21,180 nt of DNA, from assembly GCF_001956045.1 (NCBI RefSeq), contig NZ_MRTH01000064.1, positions 1 through 21,180 on the forward strand, read 5' to 3'. The DNA is from Paenibacillus sp. FSL H7-0331 (GTDB taxonomy: Bacteria; Bacillota; Bacilli; Paenibacillales; NBRC-103111). Made by a program: the position numbers and the translations under genes. Below are positions 14,451 through 21,180 of this stretch, piece after piece. Below the pieces are notes generated by a model, which was given only the letters and a program-made list of their open reading frames with translations, was not told where the DNA came from and ran no database searches. Numbering within the stretch: position 1 is the first letter of the stretch; each line of letters opens with the position of its first letter.

Positions 14451-14843
14451 TTAATTCTTCATGTTTGTCTCGCAAGCGGAGGGTTGCTTCTGTTCAATCT
14501 TCTTTTTGTAGCCCGCGATTTTTGCCTCCAGCACGTGATCCGTCGCATTCAGGCTCTCGATTTGTTGTTGAATAAAGGCGCGGTGCGCTTGCAGTAAATT
14601 CAACCGAGCTTCCGCGGTATGCTCACCTTCTAAGACGTATTGTGCATACTTTTTGATTTGGACAATGGGCATTTGGGCTTCTTTAAGCTTGAGTACGAAT
14701 TGTAGCCATTGGAGATGTAAATCGCTGTAGACTCGATTTCCTTGGGAATTGCGATCCGGCTTAACGATTTGCTCTCGCTCGTAATAGCGCAGGGTGTATG
14801 TGCTGAGGTCCAACAAGTTGGCAAGCTGACTAATAGAATACAT
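14451..14843 (-). CDS. MerR family transcriptional regulator
   Basis: A 130-residue regulator. The N-terminal winged helix reads MYSISQLANLLDLSTYTLRY, then YEREQIVKPDRNSQGNRVYS, the standard MerR start. The middle (LQFVLKLKEAQMPIVQIKKY) completes the DNA-binding domain, and the C-terminus is a long dimerisation helix (residues about 80-120). No metal-binding cysteine pattern is present; the single C-terminal cysteine suggests an AdhR/YhdM-like non-metal sensor. The start is ATG at 14843: an upstream extension in frame is open but crosses the promoter and the divergent gene. It is divergent from an SDR gene, and the spacer holds a MerR-type promoter with the matching dyad. Confidence 0.92.
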   Translation of the reverse strand: MYSISQLANLLDLSTYTLRYYEREQIVKPDRNSQGNRVYSDLHLQWLQFVLKLKEAQMPIVQIKKYAQYVLEGEHTAEARLNLLQAHRAFIQQQIESLNATDHVLEAKIAGYKKKIEQKQPSACETNMKN

Positions 14844-14902
14844 GCGGTGTCTGGTCTCCTTTGCGGAATCAACGATCCGCTCGAACGTAGTTTGAAAATA
14901 GT

Positions 14903-14933
14903 TTGACTTAGAGTTAACTATAATGAGTATAAT
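14903..14933 (+). promoter_or_regulatory. MerR-type promoter with 19-bp spacer and operator dyad
   Basis: TTGACT (14903-14908) and TATAAT (14928-14933) are separated by exactly 19 bases, the elongated spacing that MerR proteins correct by twisting DNA. Within the spacer, CTTAGAGTT-AACTATAAT (14907-14924) is a dyad matching at 7 of 9 positions and closely follows the CTTAGAGTTAACTCTAAG-type operator known for AdhR-like MerR proteins. It drives the SDR gene. Confidence 0.85.
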
Positions 14934-14966
14934 TCTTAATTGAGAGGAAAAAAAGGAGGAATTATG

Positions 14967-15725
14967 ATGAAATACACCGTCATTACAGGTGCCAGCTCTG
15001 GGATCGGATATGAAACAGCACTCGCATTCGCAGCGCGCGGCAAAAACTTGATTATCGTTGCTCGCAGGTTGGATAATTTGGAAGAGCTGCAGTCTCGAAT
15101 TCAGCAGATGCATGCTGACGTTCAAGTGGTCATTCGAACAACGGATCTATCCATTTCCGGCAATGCGCTCAAACTTTACGAAGACCTAAAGGCGTATCAG
15201 ATTGAAACGTGGATCAACAATGCGGGTTTCGGCAACTTCGCTTCGGTCGGCGAGCAAAATCTGGACAAGATCCAAGCTCTGCTGCATCTGAACATCGAGA
15301 CGCTCACCCTACTCAGCTCACTCTACGTTCACGACTACGCCTCAGCGGAAGGAACGCAGCTCATTAACATTTCATCGGGCGGCGGATATACAATAGTGGG
15401 CAATGCGATCACGTATTGCGCGAGTAAATTCTATGTCAGTGCATTTACGGAAGGCCTTGCCCACGAACTGAAAGCGAGTGGCGCGAAAATGAAGGCGAAG
15501 GTGCTGGCCCCGGCTGCGACCGAAACGGAGTTCGCCAAACGCTCGATGGATCTGGAGCAGTTTGAATATACAGGTATCGTTCCGAAGTTCCACACGGCAG
15601 AGCAAATGGCCGGATTCTTGCTGGAACTGTATGATAGCGACAAAGTGGTTGGCATCGTCGATGGTTATACGTATAACTTCGAATTGAAAGACCCAATTTT
15701 TCCGTATGTAGCAATGATTAGATAA
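14967..15725 (+). CDS. Short-chain dehydrogenase/reductase
   Basis: A 252-residue classical SDR. The cofactor motif TGASSGIG is at residues 7-14, NNAG at 84-87, the catalytic serine in INISSGGG (about 136-137) and YCASK gives Y150 and K154. ARR after the second strand favours NADP(H). ATG 14967 lies seven bases after AAGGAGG (14953-14959); ATG 14964 is an alternative, and an upstream TTG at 14940 is too far upstream of the ribosome binding site. The substrate is not predictable. Control by the divergent MerR protein is strongly suggested by the 19-bp-spaced promoter, so the enzyme is probably induced by an aldehyde or electrophile stress. Confidence 0.92.
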   Translation: MKYTVITGASSGIGYETALAFAARGKNLIIVARRLDNLEELQSRIQQMHADVQVVIRTTDLSISGNALKLYEDLKAYQIETWINNAGFGNFASVGEQNLDKIQALLHLNIETLTLLSSLYVHDYASAEGTQLINISSGGGYTIVGNAITYCASKFYVSAFTEGLAHELKASGAKMKAKVLAPAATETEFAKRSMDLEQFEYTGIVPKFHTAEQMAGFLLELYDSDKVVGIVDGYTYNFELKDPIFPYVAMIR

Positions 15726-15899
15726 ACTTAGTTCGTTAGGGTAATTATTTCGGTTTTGGTGCAAGAGAAAAACAAAAACATGTGAGTCAATAACAACGGG
15801 TCGGAAAAAGCATGCGTTGATGAACAAATTCGAATGGCATTATCCGAATGAAATAATAGATTGGAAAACCGCATAAATGACGAGCTTTTGTTTTCATTC

Positions 15900-15939
15900 G
15901 GTCAAGTTATTGTCGTTCGTCTAAGACAATAACTTGACC
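15900..15939. terminator. Perfect 15-bp stem hairpin, probable terminator
   Basis: GGTCAAGTTATTGTC and GACAATAACTTGACC are exact reverse complements separated by ten bases, followed by CTTTTG. It lies 175 bases after the SDR gene and may end its transcript, but the perfection of the stem and the distance are unusual. Confidence 0.5.
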
Positions 15940-16052
15940 CTTTTGTTGGTGATAATTCATAGTGCAATATGGCAATATGAAAGTAATATGAAAACGCATA
16001 TGTTTGTGTCGCAAATGTATCTTTGTCGGAAGTCAACATCATTATTACATTG

Positions 16053-16079
16053 AAAGTCGCTTAAATTGCGGCTTTTTTT
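16053..16079 (+). terminator. Orphan Rho-independent terminator
   Basis: AAAGTCGC pairs with GCGGCTTT (one wobble) around TTAAATT, followed by a run of seven T residues. No gene ends immediately upstream, so it may mark a lost gene or a small RNA. Confidence 0.55.
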
Positions 16080-16401
16080 AGTTATAGTAATGTTACTGTT
16101 TTCACAAACTAACAAGCAAACTTTTTTGGCTCAATCATGTAAAAGGACAAACCTACTGAGGAGGCAGCGAATAAAGCTCAGACTGTCCTCGTCAACTTCT
16201 ACATTAAAGTCGACCATCAAATTTACTGCGAAAGTTTTGTTCAATACTGAATTAAGGCGCTGGTCGGTTCTTTTAATATTTCCAACAGTTGGGTAACGGC
16301 GGCTGTCCCTTAACAAATGCCGTTACTCAACTTAATGACAGTTACACGCAGAAAAATCAACACATCCAATGAAACTTACAATATAAACTTTCGTAATAGT
16401 C

Positions 16402-16460
16402 TATAATCAGAGGCTGCCTCGTTTAGCTATAGGCTAGATAACGAGCGAATTCGTTCTGAA
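16402..16460 (+). promoter_or_regulatory. Leader of the TerC gene: -10 hexamer and overlapping hairpins
   Basis: TATAAT at 16402-16407 is a perfect -10 but lacks a good -35 at normal spacing. Downstream, CTCGTT (16418-16423) pairs with AACGAG (16440-16445) and the nested TAGC (16424-16427) with GCTA (16433-16436). AACGA can instead pair with TCGTT at 16451-16455. Two mutually exclusive folds in a leader can indicate regulation. The consensus of the yybP-ykoY manganese riboswitch, common before YkoY-type genes, is not visible. Confidence 0.35.
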
Positions 16461-16534
16461 ATCGGGAAAATGGGGAAATGGTATATTAAAGGCAAGGAAA
16501 ATAAAGCTAACATTTTGGGGAGGGGCAATAGTAA

Positions 16535-17308
16535 TTGGAATCACTCTGGCTGCAGTATGCATGGACATTATTAATTCTTATTGGATTGGAGGGCTTGCTA
16601 TCGGCCGATAATGCGCTTGTTCTGGCGGTAATCGCGAAACATTTACCGGAGGACCAGAAGAAGAGAGCCATTAATTATGGAATCATTATGGCTTTTGCTT
16701 TCCGGTTTGCTGCTCTTTTTGCGATTTCTTTTATCGCCAATGTTTGGCAAGTGCAGGCGATTGGGGCAGCCTATCTTCTATATCTCGGTTTAAAGCACAT
16801 CATCCAAGCACGCATAAGCAAAGGAAAGGAAACTCTTCACGGTGAGGTGGCAGAAGAATCCGCTGGGAAAGGCTTCTGGCCAACTGTAGGAAAGATTGCA
16901 TTTGCGGATCTTGCATTTGCGATTGATTCCATTCTTGCTGCAGTAGCTCTTGCGCTAGGTCTGCCGGATTCGCCGCTTGGCGATTTCGGCGGAATGGACG
17001 GAGGACAATTTATTGTAGTCGTACTTGGTGGTATTGCTGGTTTAGTCTTAATAAAATACGCGGCTACATGGTTTGTGAAGTTGCTTGAGCAACGTCCCGC
17101 TCTGGAGACAACGGCTTATGCGATCGTAGCCTGGGTTGGGGTGAAGCTTACCGTAATTACCCTTGCTCATGGCGATATTGGTGTCTTAGATCAACATTTC
17201 CCACATAGCACAGGTTGGACTCTTATCTTTTATGGGGTTTTGGTTGCTATTGTCATTCTTGGCTGGTTTGCGCCGGCTAACAAACAATCTCAAGCAGATC
17301 ATACCTAA
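16535..17308 (+). CDS. TerC family integral membrane protein (YkoY-like)
   Basis: A 257-residue membrane protein of the TerC family with about seven helices. The acidic metal-site motifs are present: GLEGLLSADNALVLAVIAKH near the N-terminus and FADLAFAIDSILAAVALALG in the middle (D, D, S pattern). Bacillota YkoY/MeeY-type TerC proteins take part in manganese export, including metallation of secreted enzymes; tellurite resistance is the historical name only. The TTG start at 16535 has GGGGAGGGG nine bases upstream. It is monocistronic, closed by a hairpin about 100 bases later. Its presence 9 kb from the oxidase/ZIP operon does not make them one unit. Confidence 0.92.
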   Translation: MESLWLQYAWTLLILIGLEGLLSADNALVLAVIAKHLPEDQKKRAINYGIIMAFAFRFAALFAISFIANVWQVQAIGAAYLLYLGLKHIIQARISKGKETLHGEVAEESAGKGFWPTVGKIAFADLAFAIDSILAAVALALGLPDSPLGDFGGMDGGQFIVVVLGGIAGLVLIKYAATWFVKLLEQRPALETTAYAIVAWVGVKLTVITLAHGDIGVLDQHFPHSTGWTLIFYGVLVAIVILGWFAPANKQSQADHT

Positions 17309-17404
17309 TTGAATATACACGCTCTCCGAAGCTTGGGGGTCTAGGATATACGACGGGGACTTGATGATCGATAATTTAGATGCAAGTTAAGGCTGCAAAG
17401 GGGA

Positions 17405-17428
17405 GGCACTCCATGCGAGTGTCTTTTT
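17405..17428 (+). terminator. Rho-independent terminator downstream of the TerC gene
   Basis: GGCACTC (17405-17411) pairs with GAGTGTC (17417-17423), one wobble, around CATGC, followed by TTTTT. It lies about 100 bases after the TerC stop. Confidence 0.65.
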
Positions 17429-17480
17429 CGCCGTTTGAAGGGTTACGGTGAACCGTCACAGAGAAAACTAGGTCATTAAG

Positions 17481-17552
17481 CAATCGGAGAACGATTGTTC
17501 AATAGAAACCAAGACGAGGCTGTCGGCATGAGATCAGTGGCCTTTTCCGCAT
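17481..17552 (+). repeat. Dispersed repeat copy with decayed hairpin
   Basis: CAATCGGAGAACGATTGTTC then AATAGAAACC matches the repeat core with one or two changes. The following AGGCTGTCGGCATGAGATCA ... GGCCTTTTCC can form only a weak, bulged stem. Confidence 0.55.
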
Positions 17553-17730
17553 TAACTGGCAGTTATGCATGGAGAGTAAGTCCGGTCCGGCTTATAATTA
17601 ACGTCCATATCAAAAATTGCGTACCAGGTCAAAAATAGTTACTAGTAAACCGTAAAGCGTTAAGTTATTATTCAATTTATGAGGATAATTAATAGAAGAA
17701 TTCCGCAAAAAGTGCTGACCGTATATGTAG

Positions 17731-18223
17731 CCGTATTTGTTAGTATTGTTTGAACTCATTCCTTATGAAATATCGGATCTCATTATGAAGCAATGGAATC
17801 CAACGGAGTCACCCATTATCGAAGCAGTGGCGAAATTATTCTTATCAGGAAATACAAGATCCTCAACTCAAGAGGCGGCTTTTACTAAATGATGCGGAAC
17901 AGGAGGAACTCAGTACCATTTACATTTATCCTCATACTTCCATAACAGATACACCACAACCCCTTGAGTTCCTTCTAGGCACATTATATAAGGAATTTTT
18001 GTCCATTGGTAGTCATATCAGTCAATCTATATTAAAATACCACAAATCTTGTATTCGGCGTTATGTTACACTTTCCAAAATTCCAGATGGACCAGAGCCG
18101 CCTGTTTGTCCATTCGCTTATGCTTATGTGAAGTGGAAGCAATCCTTAATGAAAATGGATTATTACTATGATGTGGATAACAAGATCTATCTTGTACACT
18201 TATGTTCTAGTACATTCTCTTGA
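17731..18223 (+). pseudogene. Frameshifted gene of unidentified family
   Basis: Two plus-strand frames carry successive parts of one protein. The first reads LFELIPYEISDLIMKQWNPT then ESPIIEAVAKLF (17740-17840). The second reads YQEIQDPQLKRRLLLNDAEQ, PHTSITDTPQPLEFLLGTLY, SKIPDGPEPPVCPFAYAYVK and MDYYYDVDNKIYLVHLCSS (17840-18223). A one-base insertion near 17838-17846 joins them. No ribosome binding site or ATG is visible at the 5' end, which follows an in-frame stop at 17728. I do not recognise the family; the PPVCPFAYAYVKWK segment is the most distinctive. It could be a real but disrupted gene, or an intact one with a sequencing error. Confidence 0.55.
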
Positions 18224-18290
18224 ATATTCTATTTTGTGTTAAAATTAATTTATGTTAAATTAAATTCATATGGAAAATGGAGGGGCTTTT

Positions 18291-19037
18291 ATGACAATAG
18301 GATCACAAAACGATATTGATGGTCTGAAGAAAATTGGCAAAATCGTTGCATTGACGATTAGTGAAATGAAACGTCAGACACGTGTAGGAATTACGACAAA
18401 GGAACTGGATGATATTGGAGGGCAGTTTTTGAAAAGGCATGGGGCTGTGTCGGCACCTAAAACAACTTACAATTTCCCTGGCAACACATGTATTAGTATT
18501 AACCACGAAGTTGCCCACGGAATACCGGGAAATCGAATCATTCAACCGGGCGATTTAATAAACATCGATGTTTCTGCAGAATTGGGGGGCTATTATGCGG
18601 ATGCGGGACATTCTTTTCCGATACCTCCATATGAGCCATCATTAATGCATCTGTGTCAATACACACACAATACAATGATGAAAGTAATCTCTTCACTTAA
18701 GCATGGAGTAAAATTGAACGAAATCGGAAGGATTATTGAAATCGAGGCTAAAAAAGGCGGCTATAATGTCATTAAGAGTTTGTGTAGCCACGGTATTGGA
18801 AAATCTCTGCACGAAACCCCACAAGATATTCTACCCGTTTATAACAAGCACGATAAACGGGTATTGAAAGAGGGCTTGGTAATTACAATCGAGCCCTTTT
18901 TATCTACAGGTGCAGGGTATGTCGTTGAGCAAACGGATGGATGGACTTTATATGCACCCGACAATAGCTTTGTGGCACAACATGAGCATACCATAATAAT
19001 TACAAAGAATCAGCCTATAATCGTGACTGCAGTATAG
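18291..19037 (+). CDS. mapB: Type I methionine aminopeptidase (YflG/MapB-like)
   Basis: A 248-residue cytosolic enzyme removing the N-terminal methionine from new proteins, using two metal ions. Substrate-side histidine: NHEVAHGIPG. Metal ligands: D in NIDVSAELGG, D in YYADAGHSF, H in SHGIGKSLHE, E in TIEPF and E in AQHEHT, all present and in order. Overall similarity in motif spacing and length (about 249) is to the second Bacillus enzyme YflG rather than the essential Map in the ribosomal-protein operon, and the isolated location agrees. ATG 18291 has TGGAGGGG just upstream; ATG 18270, seven codons earlier, precedes that ribosome binding site and is rejected. A hairpin terminator follows about 120 bases downstream. 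Confidence 0.93.
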   Translation: MTIGSQNDIDGLKKIGKIVALTISEMKRQTRVGITTKELDDIGGQFLKRHGAVSAPKTTYNFPGNTCISINHEVAHGIPGNRIIQPGDLINIDVSAELGGYYADAGHSFPIPPYEPSLMHLCQYTHNTMMKVISSLKHGVKLNEIGRIIEIEAKKGGYNVIKSLCSHGIGKSLHETPQDILPVYNKHDKRVLKEGLVITIEPFLSTGAGYVVEQTDGWTLYAPDNSFVAQHEHTIIITKNQPIIVTAV

Positions 19038-19152
19038 TAGAACCTTTAATCAGGCGAATAACGGTAGAAGTTAATTCTTCAAACTGCTGCACATCTCTTA
19101 TGTATTTTTGAATTCCGCGAGGCTTTTGTGCAGCCAATAAACAAAGGTTCAT
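19015..19152 (-). CDS. Possible 45-residue ORF convergent with the aminopeptidase gene
   Basis: A minus-strand ORF reads MNLCLLAAQKPRGIQKYIRD, VQQFEELTSTVIRLIKGSTI, LQSRL. Its composition looks protein-like, but there is no ribosome binding site before ATG 19152, its start abuts the terminator stem, and its end overlaps the last codons of the aminopeptidase gene. It may be the 3' relic of a larger gene or simply chance. Confidence 0.2.
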   Translation of the reverse strand: MNLCLLAAQKPRGIQKYIRDVQQFEELTSTVIRLIKGSTILQSRL

Positions 19153-19153
19153 G

Positions 19154-19214
19154 AAAATGGAGACCAATAAGGGATTCGGTATTCGTATGCCCTTTTTTGC
19201 GTCTCCATTTTTTT
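19154..19214 (+). terminator. Long two-stem terminator hairpin
   Basis: AAAATGGAGAC (19154-19164) and GTCTCCATTTT (19201-19211) are perfectly complementary, with an inner AAGGG/CCCTT stem (19169-19173 and 19190-19194), followed by a T tract to 19214. It separates the aminopeptidase gene from the small AbrB-like gene. Confidence 0.7.
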
Positions 19215-19239
19215 GTGACCAAAAAAGGAGGAATAAGAC

Positions 19240-19607
19240 ATGATAAACATGGTTAGGAACGTGACGACTTCGGAATCCAATGGAATGACTAGACTGTATT
19301 TTGAGCCTAGTATATTGGAGGCATGGGGCTTCTTACCGGGCGATGCTGAGGACTCTCGGTTAGAGAAGAATGTCGTTGTTCTGGTGAAAAGCGATAATGG
19401 AAAAAGGGTTATATCCAAAAGGCAGTGCGCAGGATGGAAGGAACCTCGTCCTTATTTCGATCGAAAAACGCAAAGATAACACGAGTACTGCAGAAGCGGA
19501 AGCGAACCTATATTATTGTTCGAGATGAGAGAATAGAAGCACGCATGGTGCAAAGCTTATCCTTATGGGAGAGATCGGCCCTGGCTGCTTCCAAGAGGAA
19601 GAGCTGA
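19240..19607 (+). pseudogene. Small AbrB-like (swapped-hairpin) protein, frameshifted
   Basis: ATG 19240 has a strong AAAAGGAGG ribosome binding site (19223-19231). The first 50 residues, TTSESNGMTRLYFEPSILEA, WGFLPGD, LEKNVVVLVKSDNGKRVISK, resemble a SpoVT/AbrB-type strand-turn-strand DNA-binding unit (RLYFEP..L...GF.PGD). The frame then stops in CGAAAAACGCAAAGATAA. The frame one base away continues sensibly as NAKITRVLQKRKRTYIIVRD, then ERIEARMVQSLS, to 19607. One missing A in the run 19464-19468 would restore a 122-residue protein. The family is a fold-level guess. Either a recent pseudogene or a homopolymer sequencing error. Confidence 0.5.
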
Positions 19608-19869
19608 AGCGCAAAGGGACAAAGGTACCGGTAAATTTGAGGGGTCACTCGAATTCGATTTCCACAATCCGTTGTGCTTTTCCATAAGATAGCACCAGAA
19701 ATACAAAGATTGCCACCTTCCGGGAGAATGCGATGCTGGCTATACTAAACACATCACATCTTTGCCCGAGATGAGTATGAGCGAATCCGAACTGCAAACG
19801 GGAGACGGCTCTTGTCCAAGGCCAGAAGGCGAGATCAGGCCGGAGGAGACTGTTTCGCATCAACTACGA

Positions 19870-20450
19870 CCTGTAATTTACTGCTCGTCCCCGGATTGCT
19901 AAGGCGTTTGGCGGCCAGCCTTGCTCAACTGGTCCGACATGCCGAAGAAGCCCGATGCACTGACCAAGAGCTTGCCTACCGCCAAAGCCATCTACATCTT
20001 GATGTTGAAAAGCAAGGTTGGCAGGGCGGGGATGTCCGTCTTGAACGGCTTCGACCAGCTTAGTTATGCGCCTAAAGCTTCCAAGCACCCGGAAGACGCA
20101 GTTAGGTGGATGGACGCCAAGCGGGAGACACAAACCTTTAAGCGTATGGTGATCAGCGAAGAGGGTAAATACTAACACACAATAAAGACAGCGCTTACAA
20201 ACTGATTCTACCGATCTTTAAAACGGATGCGCCTGTACGACGACTGGAACTTCATCAACAACTCGTAGCCGGAGAACACGAAATTTTTGGACGCGCTTGG
20301 CTTCGCCGTACTCGCCGAGTTCTCGAAGGACTACTCGAAGGACTACCAAAATCTTGAGACAATGACGGGAACTATACGACGAAGCTCAATTTCGGTGCCA
20401 AGAAGATCAGCGGTTTGGACGCATTAATCGTCAAGTACAAAGCTTATTCG
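19870..20450 (+). pseudogene. Remnant of an ABC transporter solute-binding protein
   Basis: Successive frames carry pieces of the C-terminal half of a sugar/oligosaccharide-type solute-binding lipoprotein: NWSDMPKKPDALTKSLPTA, GMSVLNGFDQLSYAPKASKH, PEDAVRWMDAKRETQTFKRM and ISEEGKY (19921-20175). Then come SAYKLILPIF, VYDDWNFINNS, a stop, ENTKFLDALGFAVLAEFSKD (20190-20345), and NYTTKLNFGAKKISGLDALI, VKYK (20365-20450). KHPEDAVRWMDAK...EEG and the closing NFGAKK...LD.LI pattern fit LplA-like binding proteins of Paenibacillus. There are several stops and frameshifts, and the N-terminal half is missing. It abuts the GH130 remnant, as expected from a carbohydrate-use locus. Confidence 0.6.
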
Positions 20451-20454
20451 TCCG

Positions 20455-20625
20455 GCATCGTGCTACACTCTTCGGAGGCGCCGTACGAGACGCCTCAGCG
20501 GGTTCCGCTACGATGTCATTTTCCCGGGCGGGATGAATCTGGAAACTCCGGGGGAGGTGAAAATTTATTACGGCGCAGAGGATATGTGGAATGCTTGGCG
20601 ACCACTCATGATGGAAAAAACATTA
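20455..20625 (+). pseudogene. C-terminal remnant of a GH130 glycoside phosphorylase
   Basis: Three short pieces in alternating frames line up as one sequence: SEAPYETPQ, then GFRYDVIFPGG with KIYYGAEDMW, then ECLATTH. The pattern PYE...VIFP-G...YYGA-D...A-T is the hallmark end of GH130 beta-mannoside phosphorylases, enzymes that phosphorolyse mannosyl oligosaccharides. Two frameshifts (near 20505 and 20590) and the loss of the catalytic N-terminal part leave it dead. It lies just before the secreted protein gene, whose ribosome binding site overlaps the end of its decayed frame. Confidence 0.6.
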
Positions 20626-20644
20626 ATTTTAGTGGGAGGTATTT

Positions 20645-21180
20645 ATGCTTAAAAGCAAAGTATATGGTTTTTTGTTATTTCTTGCCGTAATTATATTAAC
20701 TACAGGATTTTTACCACAGACATCTCATGCGGCCGCAGTTATTCAAAACTACCCGATGCCATCCATCTATACCGCATCCAACGTATTTTCACTGAAAGCG
20801 GATAACCAATCGGTTCCAGTAATAAGCTATAAGGATGACTATGACTATGCTCAATTTTCTTTCTCCGGCGCGGTCAGTATCGAAGTTACTGCTAATGTGC
20901 CGATTACATCTTATTCCATCAGTCCAATGGCCAAAAACATCGAGGGGACGGTAAACGGGAACAAGCTAACGTTTACGCTTTCTTCCTCAACCTATGTGAT
21001 CGTAAAAATCAATGACCAGACGAAGAAGATTGTCATCGCAGCAGATCCCTTGGAGACGAATATTCCTCCGTCCACAGGCGCCGGGATTTATAATGTGACC
21101 CAATCGCCATACAACGCGGATAATACGGGGACATCGATGGCATCGAACGCGATTCAGCAGGCTATCGATGCCGCCTATCA
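20645..21180 (+). CDS. Secreted protein, N-terminal part (probable beta-helix carbohydrate-active or adhesive protein)
   Basis: ATG 20645 follows GGGAGG (20634-20639). The first 29 residues are a signal peptide: MLKSKVYGFLLFLAVIILTT, then GFLPQTSHA with an A-x-A-like cleavage site. The next 105 or so residues (ASNVFSLKADNQSVPVI ... ITSYSISPMAKNIEGTVNG ... KKIVIAADPLET) look like a beta-sandwich domain. They are followed by GIYNVTQSPYNADNTGTSMA and SNAIQQAIDAAY, the usual opening of a right-handed beta-helix of the pectate-lyase/GH28 (polygalacturonase-like) superfamily. The frame is open to the window end, so the catalytic region is not seen. The neighbouring remnants of sugar transport and a phosphorylase agree with a polysaccharide role. 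Confidence 0.8.
   Translation, partial: MLKSKVYGFLLFLAVIILTTGFLPQTSHAAAVIQNYPMPSIYTASNVFSLKADNQSVPVISYKDDYDYAQFSFSGAVSIEVTANVPITSYSISPMAKNIEGTVNGNKLTFTLSSSTYVIVKINDQTKKIVIAADPLETNIPPSTGAGIYNVTQSPYNADNTGTSMASNAIQQAIDAAY

Larger units (their letters stand above)
15726..16534. other. Long intergenic region with two hairpins and no confident gene
   Basis: Two structured elements stand out: a perfect 15-bp inverted repeat at 15900-15939 and a terminator-like hairpin at 16053-16079. Between 16145 and 16312 one plus-strand frame reads protein-like (KPTEEAANKAQTVLVNFYIK ... ESFVQY, stop, IKALVGSFNISNSWVTAAVP) but has an internal stop, no start and no family I recognise. The last 150 bases are the leader of the TerC gene. 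Confidence 0.45.
17309..17730. other. Intergenic region with terminator and repeat copy
   Basis: Apart from the terminator at 17405-17428 and the repeat copy at 17481-17510, no gene or clear promoter is seen. Confidence 0.4.

Noticed and set aside
14844..15125. N-terminal extension of the MerR protein
   Set aside because: The extension runs across the shared promoter into the divergent SDR gene; the MerR family start is at MYSISQL (ATG 14843).
16066..16316. Open frames on both strands after the orphan terminator
   Set aside because: Low-complexity Ser/Thr/Arg-rich translation, no ribosome binding site; the more protein-like frame in the same stretch contains a stop.
16380..16534. yybP-ykoY (Mn) riboswitch before the TerC gene
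   Set aside because: The conserved GGGGAGUA and CCUGACAG-type segments are not visible; only generic hairpins are.
19812..20178. Overlapping open frames on both strands in the solute-binding-protein remnant
   Set aside because: Only the frame containing DAVRWMDAK shows family resemblance; the others are GC-rich shadows.

Overview
The window reads as a chromosomal stretch of a low-to-moderate GC Bacillota, most likely Paenibacillus or a close relative. The reasons are strong GGAGG ribosome binding sites, frequent TTG/GTG starts, an LtaS-type sulfatase, a YkoY-like TerC protein, a YflG-like methionine aminopeptidase, and carbohydrate-uptake and glycosidase remnants next to a secreted beta-helix-type protein. 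The genus is inference. I recognise no rRNA, tRNA, CRISPR array or intact insertion sequence.

Layout. 1-660: remnant of a sugar-epimerase-type SDR and empty DNA. 673-1224: cyclase-family hydrolase with a terminator. 1313-2824: a decayed block (NAD(P)H oxidoreductase pseudogene, intact ArsR regulator, SDR pseudogene) bracketed by two near-identical direct repeats. 3023-5155: LtaS-like sulfatase. 5452-7940: a compact operon for a Tat-exported multicopper oxidase, a ZIP metal transporter and a 59-residue TatA, with promoter and terminator. 8000-10100: remnants (hemC and others) around an intact PIG-L deacetylase. 10168-11972: divergent TetR regulator and aldo/keto reductase. 12312-13997: VOC protein, pentapeptide-repeat protein and a GC-rich DHFR-like protein. 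14451-15725: divergent MerR regulator and SDR sharing a textbook MerR-type promoter. 16535-17308: TerC transporter. 17731-18223: frameshifted unknown gene. 18291-19037: methionine aminopeptidase. 19240-20640: more remnants (AbrB-like protein, ABC solute-binding protein, GH130 phosphorylase). 20645-end: start of a secreted protein running off the window.

Three themes stand out. First, the oxidase/ZIP/TatA operon looks like a self-contained metal oxidation and transport module with its own export component; this is the best candidate for an under-described system. Second, three small regulator-target pairs (ArsR-SDR, TetR-AKR, MerR-SDR) each carry visible candidate operators. Third, the window is rich in gene remnants and in a dispersed repeat built around ACGATAGTTCAAT, usually followed by a GGGATC...GATCCC hairpin; some repeat copies sit exactly where genes are truncated.
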